Positions 47,001 through 57,115 of a DNA stretch of 64,000 nucleotides are shown piece by piece. Location: contig CM031859.1 in assembly GCA_018697195.1 (NCBI GenBank), forward strand, positions 60,308,190 through 60,372,189, written 5' to 3'. The translations under genes were made by a program, and so were the position numbers. Under the pieces are notes generated by a model. That model had not been told where the DNA came from. It saw nothing but the letters and a program-made list of their open reading frames with translations, and made no database searches. This stretch comes from Certhia americana (lineage: Eukaryota; Chordata; Aves; Passeriformes; Certhiidae). Within the stretch, counting starts at the first letter, position 1. Each line of letters opens with the position of its first letter.

Positions 47001-50000
47001 CTTCTCTGCTGCTTTTCTGGGTCAGCCAGCTGGCCAAAAAGTGGGTAGGTGGTCGAGCAGAGTTTTGGGAGCTGTGAAACACTGGAGGCACTTGGAAGGT
47101 TATGTGCCTTAGGGTAAAATGTATGCAGAGAAGAATGTATTCCCTTCGTTATTTCCTCAGGGGAGCAGCCCCCTCAAGGTGGTTGGTTTTTCCTTGAAAT
47201 GCCGGTGTGTTTTTTATATTAAAAGTGTCACATGCTGATTGCCAAAATTTGCGAGAAAAAAACAAATTCTTTGAAAGACTGGGGAATAGTAACTGAAACC
47301 TGACCTGGCAGAGAGACCAGGAGCTCACCTTTTAGATCTTGTGTGTGGGGCAGGCAGCGGGGAGCGCAGACCCCCCAGAATGCCTGAACTCTTCTGAACA
47401 GGAACAATAAATTCACCACAAAAATGTAAGGAGAAATTTTCTGTGAAGGAGCAACCAAGGACTCTTTTTCCTGTCTAGGTTTTCTAAAATTACTAATGCA
47501 TAGGAAGTCATTGACCATACGGTAAGTCAGGCTGCCCTTTTGCTGAGACAGTATCTGGATAATTGAGATGCCTGTGATTACCCAGGAAAACTTGCTGATG
47601 TTTACACTGCTGTCAGGTATTGAAGTCATACCATAATATTGGTTGTGGTATCTTGCAATAGGTTTTAAAATAGATTGACATCACAGCACAAAGTGGGAAT
47701 TTTCTTAATTTTTCCTGTGGTTATGAAAATATCTAAATAGCAGTGTAGCGTAGTAAATGAAACATTAAAAACAGGGATTATGTGTACTGATAAGAGGACA
47801 TTGGTAGAGAAGGAAGTAACTTGAGTTTGATAGGAATATGGTAGAAATTAAAGCAGGGGATGGTGAAGGACAGAGCATTAACATGGTGATTTTAAGGGAT
47901 GGATTTGGGTCGACATCATATCAAGGTGTGATATTGAGGAAGACTTTGACCCTAAATAAATAAATTTTTAAAAGGATGATTCTGTACAAAAAGCTGCACA
48001 ACTAATGCAAAAACCCAGAAAATATGAGGAGAATGAAATCAAAAGAACATGGAATTCTGTCTTAAAATACATGGAAAAGGAGGGGGGGTTTACTATCATG
48101 CTATTGCAGAGATCAATTAAACTGTGCAGAATGGTTATGCAAAATGTTTGCTGTAGGGAAGTAGCTGTTTTCCATAGATTCTAGGAACGAGTCCTGGCAT
48201 GCTGCCGGCAGTGATTTATTTTCACCCAGCCCTGGTGCTTGTGTCTGGCACTCAATGAAATCTTCCAGGGTGAATTATTTATTTAATTAAGAATGGCCAT
48301 AGTTGCACTGAGAAACTGGCAGCACAGCAGCAGGAAGTCTGTTAGAGATTGCATCTAACTTCTTACAGATAGGCTGCTTATATATGCTTTCATTAATTAA
48401 TACAATAAATAATTGTATGTTGGCATTTTTGTTAATTAGCAACAGTTCCTAGTCTGACCGCAGTGAGTGCACTGCCACGCATTGTAGAAATCTAATTTCT
48501 TTATTAAATAACACAGAGGCTTGTATAGCAAGCTAAGACATCAGATTGTTGTGAATGAACTTTTGAACTTTTCATTGGAAAAGAAGTCAGTGAGAGAAGA
48601 GTTGTATTTATCAGTGTGTAAGCTAGAGCTACCCAAAAACTTTGATTTCAGTAGGCACTTCCATGAGAGCAAGGAGGAATATCCCCCTCTTCTTATGCCA
48701 AGTTGGCAAGATAATGCTTTTTTCATAGTTTAATGTATTCCAGAGATAAGAGATAAGATCTGGTGGTTTGAGAGAGTCCAGGAAGAGAGGAATTTGGGTA
48801 TAACTAACAAGTGGAACTGTCTTTTGAGGAGAAATCCCTGAAGAATCTCTGAGATTTCATACTTCTTTCCTGTTTTGTTTAAGAAGTATAAAAGATGAAG
48901 CAGTGTGATTTGGTAATTGTATTTTTTCCAATAAATTGGATCTTTAAGAATGCTTTATGAGTTTGGTCCTTTCATTCTTTCCTTGATTGTTGAGCAATAT
49001 GAAAAAACCTTGCAAGAGGAAAAGAAATCACCTCTTTTAGAGCAAACCACTCATGGATTTAAGCTCTGCAGTTTGCCAGAAAGGGAAAAAAGTGGACATT
49101 TATGAAATATCAGGCATACTTGGGTTTCAACGGGCCTAGTAAGCAAATCAACACAGAGCTAAATACACCTTCTGGGGTGATCTCCCCTTTTGGCAGGTAT
49201 TGGTGGTGGGGACCAGCCAGGAGGCTGCAGCCAAGCTGGCTCTCTCTCCTTTGCATAGAGTGGCTTGGACATTCTCCTTTCTTCCCCCTGAAGTTCCTTC
49301 ACGGCCCTGCTGGCTCTCTGATGGTCCCTGCTGAAGCTGTCTGCATCAGTATCTGAAGCACCTCTCAACTTTGAGAGGTCAGCTTTTCTTTTCCTTGGCC
49401 TGGATTCTCCAGTGCTGCCAAAGCTGGAAGCGAGTGGGCAGGTGGTTGGAAATTGAGGAAAGGTTTCCCACTGTCCTGACTGTGGTTTCATGTCCCAGAG
49501 GGGCTGCTCCTGCTACCTTTCCTCTGCAGCCCACACTGTGCTGGTTTGGGCAGCTGGGTGAGCAGTGAGCTGTTGGATAGCCAGGGATTTCTGATGGGTG
49601 AGCACCTTGGATTGGCTCCCCATGGGCACAGGCAGACTCTAGTGCTGGCAGGAGGACACAGCTGGCATTGAGAGGAAGAAGCAAAGTGGCATCCTCCCCT
49701 CTTGGTTGGCAGCTCACCACTGGACTGACCTTGCTGAAGCATGAAACTTCATCCTCAAGGGCAGGTCAGATTGTGTGCATGTGAGGTCGGTAACACTTAA
49801 ATACGATCTTACATTATCACAGTGCTCAGGGATGGAGCAAGTGAAGACAATGGAGTTTCCTATGCTGCCCTTTTCCACTCACCAGTTTTGGTGACCCCTA
49901 GTTGTTCTCTCTGTGTTGCCCTTTCCAGATGGAGTTAGAAATAAATATACATTCTGAATTAATATCAATTTTTTTTTTGGCAGTACCTATGGATGAAGAT

Positions 50001-50130
50001 TGTTTTTTTACTGATTTGCAATTAAACATCAAACTGAAATAAATGTCATTTCAGAATAGTCTCTTTGCAGTCAATGTTTCTATTTTTGCTTTACAGTATC
50101 TCTGAGATACTCCTAGTTTTGTGCACTGGA

Positions 50131-50776
50131 ATTACAGAGTTACATAATGGTTTGGATTGAAAGGGACCTTTAAAGATTATCTAGTTCCAACCCCTGCCTT
50201 GGGCAGGGGCATCTTCCACTAAACAAGATTTCACTAAACCAGATTTTCTGGCCTTGAACACTTCCAGGGATGGGGAATCCACATCTTCTCTGGGAAGCCT
50301 ATTTCTGTGCTTCACCATCCTCACAATAAAGAATTTCTTCTTTATATCTAATCTGAACCTACCCTCTTTCAGTTCAAAACTGTTGCCCTTTGTCCTATCA
50401 CTGCAAGCCCTGGTAAGAAGTCCCTCTCTTATAGGTCCCTTCTAGAAAGGCAGCTGTAAGGTCTCCCCAGAGCTTTCTCTTTCTTCTTCAGGCTCAATAC
50501 CCCCAAGTCTTACCACCTGGCTTCACAGGAGAGGTGCTCCAGCTCTCTAATCTTCTTTGTGGCCCTTGCTGGATCCACTCCAACAGGTCTGTGTTGGACT
50601 TGTGGTTTTCATTAGAGCTGCATATGGTGTCCAGGTGGGGTGTCACAGGAGCCCAGTAAAGGGACAGAATAGTGTCCCTTGACCAGCAGGTCACACTGAT
50701 GGCAGCTCAGGATGCAGTTGGCTTTCTGTGCTGCAAGTACACATTGCTGGGTCATATCTAATTTTCCATCTAACAA
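50131..50776 (-). mobile_element. CR1 LINE, 3' part (left of nested LTR)
   Basis: Reads as antisense CR1: GGTTTGGATTGAAAGGGACC, ATCTAGTTCCAACCCC, TTGAACACTTCCAGGGATGG, TTCACCATCCTCACAATAAAG, TTTGTCCTATCACTGCA, CCAGGTGGGGTGTCACAGGAG and CAGTTGGCTTTCTGTGCTGC are all familiar from avian CR1 3' regions. The degenerate CACAGAAT-type terminus is at the left, so the element lies on the - strand. It covers the 3' UTR and the end of ORF2, is interrupted at 50776 by an LTR and resumes at 51676. Substitutions and small indels throughout show an old, inactive copy. Confidence 0.93.
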
Positions 50777-51675
50777 TGTATTTGGTTTGTGCAGCAAGGT
50801 TTTGGTAGCAGGGAACTACAGTTGTGGCTTCTGTGAGAAGCTGCCAGAAACTTCCCCTGTGTTTAATGCAGCCAATGCCAGCTGGCTCCAAGATGGTCAT
50901 GCCACTGGCCAAGGCTGAGCCCATCAGCAACAGAGGTGATACCTCTGGAATAACTTGAGATTTAAGAAGGAAAGAAGATTTAAGAAGGGAAAAAGTGTTG
51001 TTGCACAACAGCAATTGCATCCAGAGAAGAGCAGGGTGAGAACATGTGAGAGCAACAGCCCTGCAGACACCAAGGTCAGTGCAGAAGGAGGGACAAGAGG
51101 TGCTCCAGGCAACAGAGTGCAGATTCCTCTGTGGCCTGGGGTGCAGACCATGGTGAGGCAGCTGTGTCCCTGCAGCCCATGGAGGCCCACTGGGATCAGA
51201 TACCCACCTGCAGTCTGTGGAGAACCCCACACGGGAGCATGAGGATGCCTGAAAGAGGCTGTGACTCTGCCTGTGCTCTCTCCCATGGGAGGCACCCCAC
51301 TCTGGAGCAGGGAAATGAGTGAGGTGTCCTCCCCCTGAGGAGGAGCGGGTGGCAGTGAACACAACCTCATTCCACACTCCCCTGCACTCTCAGAGAGGAG
51401 GTAGAGAAATTCTGGAGTGAAGTTAAGCTTGGCAAGCGGGGAAGGGTGAGGGGAATTTTTTTTTAAGGTTTGGTTTTATTTCTCATTATTCTACTCTGAT
51501 TTTTTTGGCAAGAAATTAAACTTCTTTGCTCATGTCCAATCTGTTTTGTCTGTAATGGTAATCTCCCCCATCCTTACCTCTTTTGCTATGTTTTTTCTGC
51601 CCAGTCTATTTGAGGAAGGGAGTGACAGAGCAGCTGTGATGGGCACCTTGTGTCCTGTCAAGTCAACCCAGCACA
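50777..51675 (+). mobile_element. Solo LTR of an ERVL-like endogenous retrovirus, nested in CR1
   Basis: The insert begins TGTATTTGGTTTGTGCAGC and continues GGTTTTGGTAGCAGGG, GGCTTCTGTGAGAAGCTGCC, GCCAATGCCAGCTGGCTCC, TTTAAGAAGG and GTGAGAACATGTGAGAG. It then has several repeats around CCCATGGAGG / CACTCTGGAGCAG, and GGTTTTATTTCTCATTATTCTACTCTGATT near the 3' end. It finishes in GACAGAGCAGC, GTCAACCCAGCACA. I recognise this as a long LTR type abundant in neoavian birds, with TG...CA ends; the family name is not asserted. About 899 bp, without internal gag/pol sequence, hence a solo LTR left by recombination. The 5-bp flanks AACAA and CAGTA are not an intact duplication, so the edges or the duplication have decayed. 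The 228-codon - strand frame at 50691-51377 lies mostly in it and is not a gene. Confidence 0.82.
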
Positions 51676-52217
51676 CAGTACCCCCTAGTCCTCCACAGGT
51701 CTGCTCTCAAACCATTTGTTTCCTGTCTGTCCTGCTACTGGGGATTGCCCCAACCCATGTGCAGGTCCTTGGCCTTGGCCACATTGAATTTAATGAGGTT
51801 CACACTGGCCCACTTCTCAAACCCATTAAGGTCCCTAGAGATGGCATCCCTTCCACCAAGTGTATCAATTGCACTGCTGAGCTTGCAATTGTTCACCTGC
51901 AGACTTGCTAAGGGTGCACTCAGTTCCACTATGTCATTAATTAAGGTACTGAACAGAATCAGTCCCAATGAGGTTCCACGGGGAACACCACTTGATGCAG
52001 ATCTGTTTGAGATCCATTAAGAGGTTGACTGCAACTCTCTGGGTATGGCCATACAGTCAGTTCCCTTTCTATTGAATGGTCCAGCTGTCAAATCCTTATC
52101 TCCCCAATGCAGAGAGACAGAGAAATTGTGTGAGACTGTATCAGAGGCCTCAAAGAAGTCAAGATAATGACATCAGTTTCTCTTTCCTTATCATCCACCA
52201 GAGCAGTCACTGTAGAA
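51676..52217 (-). mobile_element. CR1 LINE, ORF2 part (right of nested LTR)
   Basis: Continues the CR1 of 50131-50776: CAGTACCCCCTAGTCC, CCAACCCATGTGCAGGTCC, GAGGTTCACACTGGCCCAC, AGGTCCCTAGAGATGGCATC, GAGGTTCCACGGGGAACACC and ATGACATCAGTTTCTCTTTC follow the known order of the antisense CR1 ORF2 3' region. The match fades at about 52217, the 5'-truncation point. The two CR1 pieces join almost without loss at the LTR insertion point, about 1.19 kb in all. Confidence 0.9.
51735..51968 (-). pseudogene. CR1 reverse-transcriptase fragment (decayed)
   Basis: The - strand frame of 77 codons carries the CR1 ORF2 signature: LILFSTLINDI (family pattern P-[IV]-L-F-N-I-[FL]-I-N-D), GRDAISRDLNGFEKWASVNL and IKFNVAK...LHMGWGNPQ. 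This corresponds to the C-terminal half of the palm and the start of the thumb of a non-LTR retrotransposon reverse transcriptase. The position of the catalytic FADD motif reads VNN, so both metal-binding aspartates have become asparagine, each explained by one G-to-A transition on the element strand. No start codon of its own, no endonuclease domain and no continuous ORF2 remain; it cannot encode an active enzyme. Confidence 0.85.
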
Positions 52218-55200
52218 TAATATGTAGAATAAATCTGTCATGTTTTGATGATTAATGTTATTTCGTCCCTTCAAGTCAAGTGGCATATATATTATGTGAA
52301 CAGACCACTGAGACTACTATTGTTTTTATCACCATATTCTAGAAATACTTCAAAGGAATTTTGGTAATGAATTGATCTTAAAGTGGTTTTAGTTATTATC
52401 TTGGAATAGGGTTGTACATAGACAAGGCTATTGCTATCAAATGCTAGTTTCTTATTTCAAGAAAACTCAGTTTCAGGTACTCAGGCAATATGGTTGATTA
52501 GGTTTATGGTTTGATTTACTTTAGAACTTTGACATAAACTCTGTAATTTTGTTAACTATGCTACCAATGTATCTAGCTTAGACTGTATCAGAGGTAGTGT
52601 TAATTTGAAATGTAACGTCAAGTGTACTTATTAAAAAAAAAAAAGTTGATTTTTGTGTTAAATATGTAAAATAAGCACAAGTCCCACCATCATCATCCAT
52701 TGTCATTCATCTTAGGTTTCTTTAGGGGTGCTTGAATGCAAGGGGAGGTATCAGAGTCCTGCTTCCAAATAGAGAGAAATCAATATCTAGTCTCAGAAGC
52801 CTATGCTTCTATAATATTTTAATTTAATTTTTCAGTTATAATCAATATTACCTGTTTGCCAAAGCTAGCAGTGAGAGAAAGGTCCTAAGACATTGATGGG
52901 CAGACAGACTGAGAATAGCATGAACTATATTTGTGTTTCTGACATCAGTGTCCTGGTTTATCTAGCGTTGTATGATACGGTGACTAAATGCACCATACTA
53001 TACTATCTCATCCTTAGTGAGCCAATATTTTCTAATACTGCCCCTTGTTTCACAAGTCATAGAAATTTCAAATAAAAATTTGCTAATGTGAGCAAATTCT
53101 CTTATAGTCTGTCTGGAAATCTCATAGTCTCAACTTTTTGTGAACAATATTCCTACACTACATTAATGTATATTCCAAATTGGATGCTCCTGGGCCAGTT
53201 AGAGATAATTCATCAGCTTCCTACTTCAAACACAGCATTTTTAAAACTATCATGAAGTTTTGTGGTAACAGGATATCTCTACACTCTTTAATACTTAGAT
53301 GCATGTACTTAGTTACCACTGTAACCATGATTCCTGTTCTGTCCTTCACCTGTTTTCATTAAATTTTTTCTGTATTGAAAAGCAACATGTTTTTTACTAC
53401 TGGAAAAAGCAAAAGCTGCTCTTGCCAGGTCCTAATTTTTCCACCATATCTCCTTTTATCCCACTGATACCACCTTCACTGCCATCTGTCACATTACCAC
53501 ATCTATACCTATTCTCTTCAAGGGTTTGCTGGGTTCTTTTACATTTCATAACTTTTGAAAAATCTGTTGCCTTCCAGAAAAGAAGTTACACAAACTAGCT
53601 GTGTTCTAGGTCTCCCCTGTGAGAACTGGCAGGACCAACAGGTGGTTGTAAAAAAAAAAAAAAACCCAAAAAACAAACAAGAAAGTAAAAAAAATGAACT
53701 GTGCTAAAAACTTCACTTTCCAAATGGTGCAAAATGCCTGTTTTATGTGAACAAAGGATTTTGACTGTTTTGGTTCAAATAAGCCCTTCAGCTTTTTAAT
53801 TGATGTAGAGATTAGGATTACAACCACTTAATGAGTATTGACTGAGTCTGTATCATCCTTTTCCTAGCAGTGTATGTGAAAGGAACATCAGCTGGGATGT
53901 TGTATTAAGGTGCTAGAGAAATGGAGCTCTAGGACCCTTCCAAAATGCTTGGCCACTGTGATTAACCCATTCTGTTTTCCAACAGGCAGATGGCACATGG
54001 GAACTAACCTCCCAAAGATAGCTGGAAGTTGCAGGATCAGCCTGATGCTTCCCACACACTTGAGCAGTTTCTGCTTTATAATTGCTGTTCAAACACGGAA
54101 ATACACAGTATATGCTGCAGTTTCCTTTTTGCCAGTCAAGGTTTAAACAGACCTTTTGAGGATTATGAATGTAACCCTACAAGTTAGTCTGTCTCACAGT
54201 ATTTATTTTGAGCTTCAGATCCTGATCTCCCTTGTATGTTTAATTTGATTAATGGTTAATAGGGCCATCCAGAGTTCTCCTCAGAGGTTTATGGCTTTAA
54301 TTAAATGCACAGAGACAGCCAGCTCCATCCAACCTCTGGCTCTTTTAGCTGGACAAGGAGGAAGAGAACAGAGCTTTAACCCTGCTTTCCACACAGACTC
54401 CTGTTTCCTTGCATCCTTTGGGCAGCCAGTGGTGTGGCTTAGAGGAGATGTACTCACACAAAGCTGCCAAAGAGCTGTTCTGGCAACTGCCAGGCAGCTG
54501 CCTGCTACCACAGGCTCAGCATTTCCTGGGACACCTCTTCTTCAGCAGGGGTTTTCCTCCAGCCAGGAGAGATCTCCTCCTTGGGATTTGGACACTGTTT
54601 TGTTGACCTCACCTGTCACACTGGAGATGGTGTTCAAAGAATGTGTTAGCATCCTGGCCTTGTGGCTTTCCTAGCTTTGGAGATGTGCTCCAGCTGTGTC
54701 CCTGCTGGACAGGGACATGCAGCTATAAGGTGAAGAGGTCCTGTATCAGTGGTACCTGATACAGCCTCCAGGAGAGGGGCTGGAGACAGAGGGGATGGGA
54801 ACAGGAAGGGTGGAATGGGGAGTCCGTCCCTTTGACAGACGTCAGAGTGAAAAGAGAGGAAAGCTCTCCCTGCTCGCCGATGGCAAATGGGACGTCCGGG
54901 GCTATGAGCTGTGAAATTGATCCATCACCGACTAACTTCAGAATGTGTAGCAGAACATAATAAAAGGCTTATAGGCTTTGTAAAGGCTTCTGATGGGGGG
55001 GGAATTGTACTACTTCTGAATGGGTGAGGGGCTTCCTGTGTTTCATGCAAAATTGCGGGTTGTATTTTCCCACGGAATGTGCAGAATTGCTATGAAGTAC
55101 ATTTAGGTGCTTCACTAGTTCTTGGTAAGGTGGTATTGAACACAGTTATACCTTGCCTATTTTTTACGGCGCTTATGCTATTTAAAGAGCTCCTACAGTT

Positions 55201-56892
55201 GAGAGCACTAAGGGATTTGAGTGTTTTGATTCCTGTATCTTCTCTAGGAAGTGGCTTGTTTTATTCCAGGGCATTGCATTTTGGGGGCACCAGTGAAAAA
55301 CCAGGAATGTCAGGAGAAAAGAGAGGCTGCTGCTCAGTGTCTGCAGGAAATTGGTGAGGAAAATCAGCTAGAGGGCACCAATATTTCTTCTTAGGTCTGT
55401 TAAATTAGGCCATGTGGACTGGCAGCATATGGATGCATGAGAGAAACATGAGGGCTTTACGAAACTGTTGTGCTAAAAATAATTTTTGGTGTTATTTTTA
55501 ATAATGTTATCACAGATGAAGAAAGTGAGGTAGAAGTTCATAGCCTGAGACAATTCCTTCTGCATTTACAGGGTAAACACTATAAATCCTTGAGTGTTTG
55601 TTTGGCTAGGTTATGCTTTCCAAAAGTATGTCAATGAAATAGGCATCAGAGCCATAAACTATTTCCCTCTATTTGTATTCTAAATATGCAATAAAAAGTC
55701 AGTAAACTTTGGAAACCGAAGCACCAAAATTGTTTTCAAAAAGGGGGGTTGGATGTTAAAATCAAATATTTAAAAAATTAAAGATTTTATTATTGCCAGA
55801 AATGCACAGTCAGTGTTTCATGCTTAGCAGTGTTAGTAGGCTCAGTTATAGCCTGGTAAGTTTTGTTGCTGTCTGGGCATGAGAAGGATCCTGAAACTGT
55901 TGAAGGGGGCAGGAGTATTGTAGGATTATCAGTTGATTGGTTAATTTAGAGGATTATGTTTTTAATGCCAAAAAATCCAGCTGCACAGAATTGCAGAATA
56001 ATTTAGGCTCAAAGGGATTTCTGGGGATCCTTTTTCTAGCCCCTGCTCAAAGCGGGTGCATGGTACGTGGTTTTGCATGTTGCAATAACTTACCTTTACA
56101 TGGTTTTGATTTGTGCAAGAAAGATTAACTATTTGGGTATCTTTCTTTTTGTGTAGTACAGAGGCCAATACCAAAGAAGGATAAAAATTAAGGCAAAAGG
56201 TGATCCAGATAGCATTTAAGCAGTATCAAAATATCCCATACCATTTCGCATATATTTTTGTGGGTTTTTATGATTAAAAAACATTGCTCTAGGGTAGCAC
56301 AAGGGGCTCAGTTCAAACTTTTGTGAATTAATTTTATATTGTACTTTTCATTGCTGGCTAATATGCAGGAGGAATTGGTAAATACTGAGAGCAAAGGCTA
56401 TACAGCGTGTTTTAGCCAGTGGTTCTGTTTAGACTTAATCGCTATAATGCAGTGTTGAAATTTACAAAACAGCTTGTAATTGCAGTAGCTTATTTAAACC
56501 AGCTATTTGTGGTTATGTCTGCTGAGGAAACTTAAACTTCAATGTTCCCCAGCCATCTAATAGCAGCAAATTGACTGCGGGTCTCTTGAAGGAATATCTA
56601 AATGTAGGCTGTTGAATAATCCCTTTGGGGGCCCTGTAACTATTTTTGTGCCTGGATATGCGTCATCAGTGGGTATTTTCTCTGGTGACTAGCTTACATC
56701 AGTAGGTCTCCTACCATACGCTCTATCAGTGAGTGACTTATGATTGATGGGAGTCACGGCTGCTGTTTAGCTTTTATCTCTGACCTCAAATAATGGACAA
56801 CAGGAATTTCCAGGCTGTTAAATTCCTTGAATGACTGAAGACACGGGATGGCTCTGCTGATAAACGCAGGTAGTACCCAGATCCTGGGTGTT
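52218..56892. other. AT-rich intronic DNA, no genes recognised
   Basis: No exon or RNA gene is recognised. Runs of A at 52633-52644 and 53650-53664 are among the few A-runs on the + strand. The segment 54260-54900 is more GC-rich, with short open frames (54252-54674) lacking domains. The segment 56400-56830 is repeat-free, ends just before the second CpG island and contains TGCGTCATCA (an AP-1/ATF-like string, about 56660), so it is a candidate regulatory block. Confidence 0.5.
55984..56058 (-). mobile_element. Short CR1 3'-end remnant
   Basis: CACAGAATTGCAGAATAATTTAGG, then CTCAAAGGGATTTCTGGGGATC, TTTTTCTAGCCCCTGCTCAAAGCGGG, is the antisense 3' end of a CR1 subfamily that has TCTGGAGATCATCTAGTCCAACC followed by CTGCTCAAAGCAGG. 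Only about 75 bp are left, diverged by many substitutions. The element lies on the - strand. Confidence 0.7.
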
Positions 56893-57115
56893 CACCGGGG
56901 GCTGGGGCGGGGAGGAAGGAGAGAGGGGGGTTCCTCGGCTGCAAGGCGGTGAATCCGGCGCCGACGCGTAGCCGGGAGTTGCGCGTCCCCGGTCGCCGGG
57001 AAGTGGCCGCGCCGGAGGATCGCCGAGCGGCCGTGATGCTCCGTCTCTCCCAGCGTTCCAGCCATCCGTGCCCGCCGGTGGCACTGGCGTTTCCATGTGT
57101 TTCGCTGGCTGATCT
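56893..57115. promoter_or_regulatory. Small isolated intragenic CpG island, possible alternative promoter
   Basis: About 225 bases contain roughly 29 CpG dinucleotides by eye count, while the kilobases on either side have almost none. It includes GGCGCCGACGCG and GCCGCGCCGG. No TATA box is evident. A donor-like CGCAG|GTAGTA lies just upstream at 56865-56874. The - strand open frame at 56818-57096 is Pro/Arg-rich and lacks a domain. An alternative first exon, an enhancer with CpG content or a GC-rich exon of an unknown transcript are all possible; persistence of CpG implies it is unmethylated in the germline. Confidence 0.6.

Larger units (their letters stand above)
39575..50130. other. Intronic DNA, no genes recognised
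   Basis: Apart from the items listed separately (40.3-41.0 kb patch, 43.16 kb inverted repeat, 43.94 kb purine tract) no exon or RNA gene is recognised. The 46.4-47.4 and 49.16-49.75 kb parts are relatively GC-rich with several overlapping short open frames, none with a domain. The segment 48230-48480 is AT-rich, repeat-free and contains TTAATTAA/ATTAATTAAT homeodomain-like strings, so it could be a conserved non-coding element; this cannot be judged without alignment. Confidence 0.55.

Noticed and set aside
50691..51377. 228-codon open frame on the - strand
   Set aside because: It lies almost entirely in the solo LTR, antisense to it, and runs into CR1 sequence. It is not a gene.
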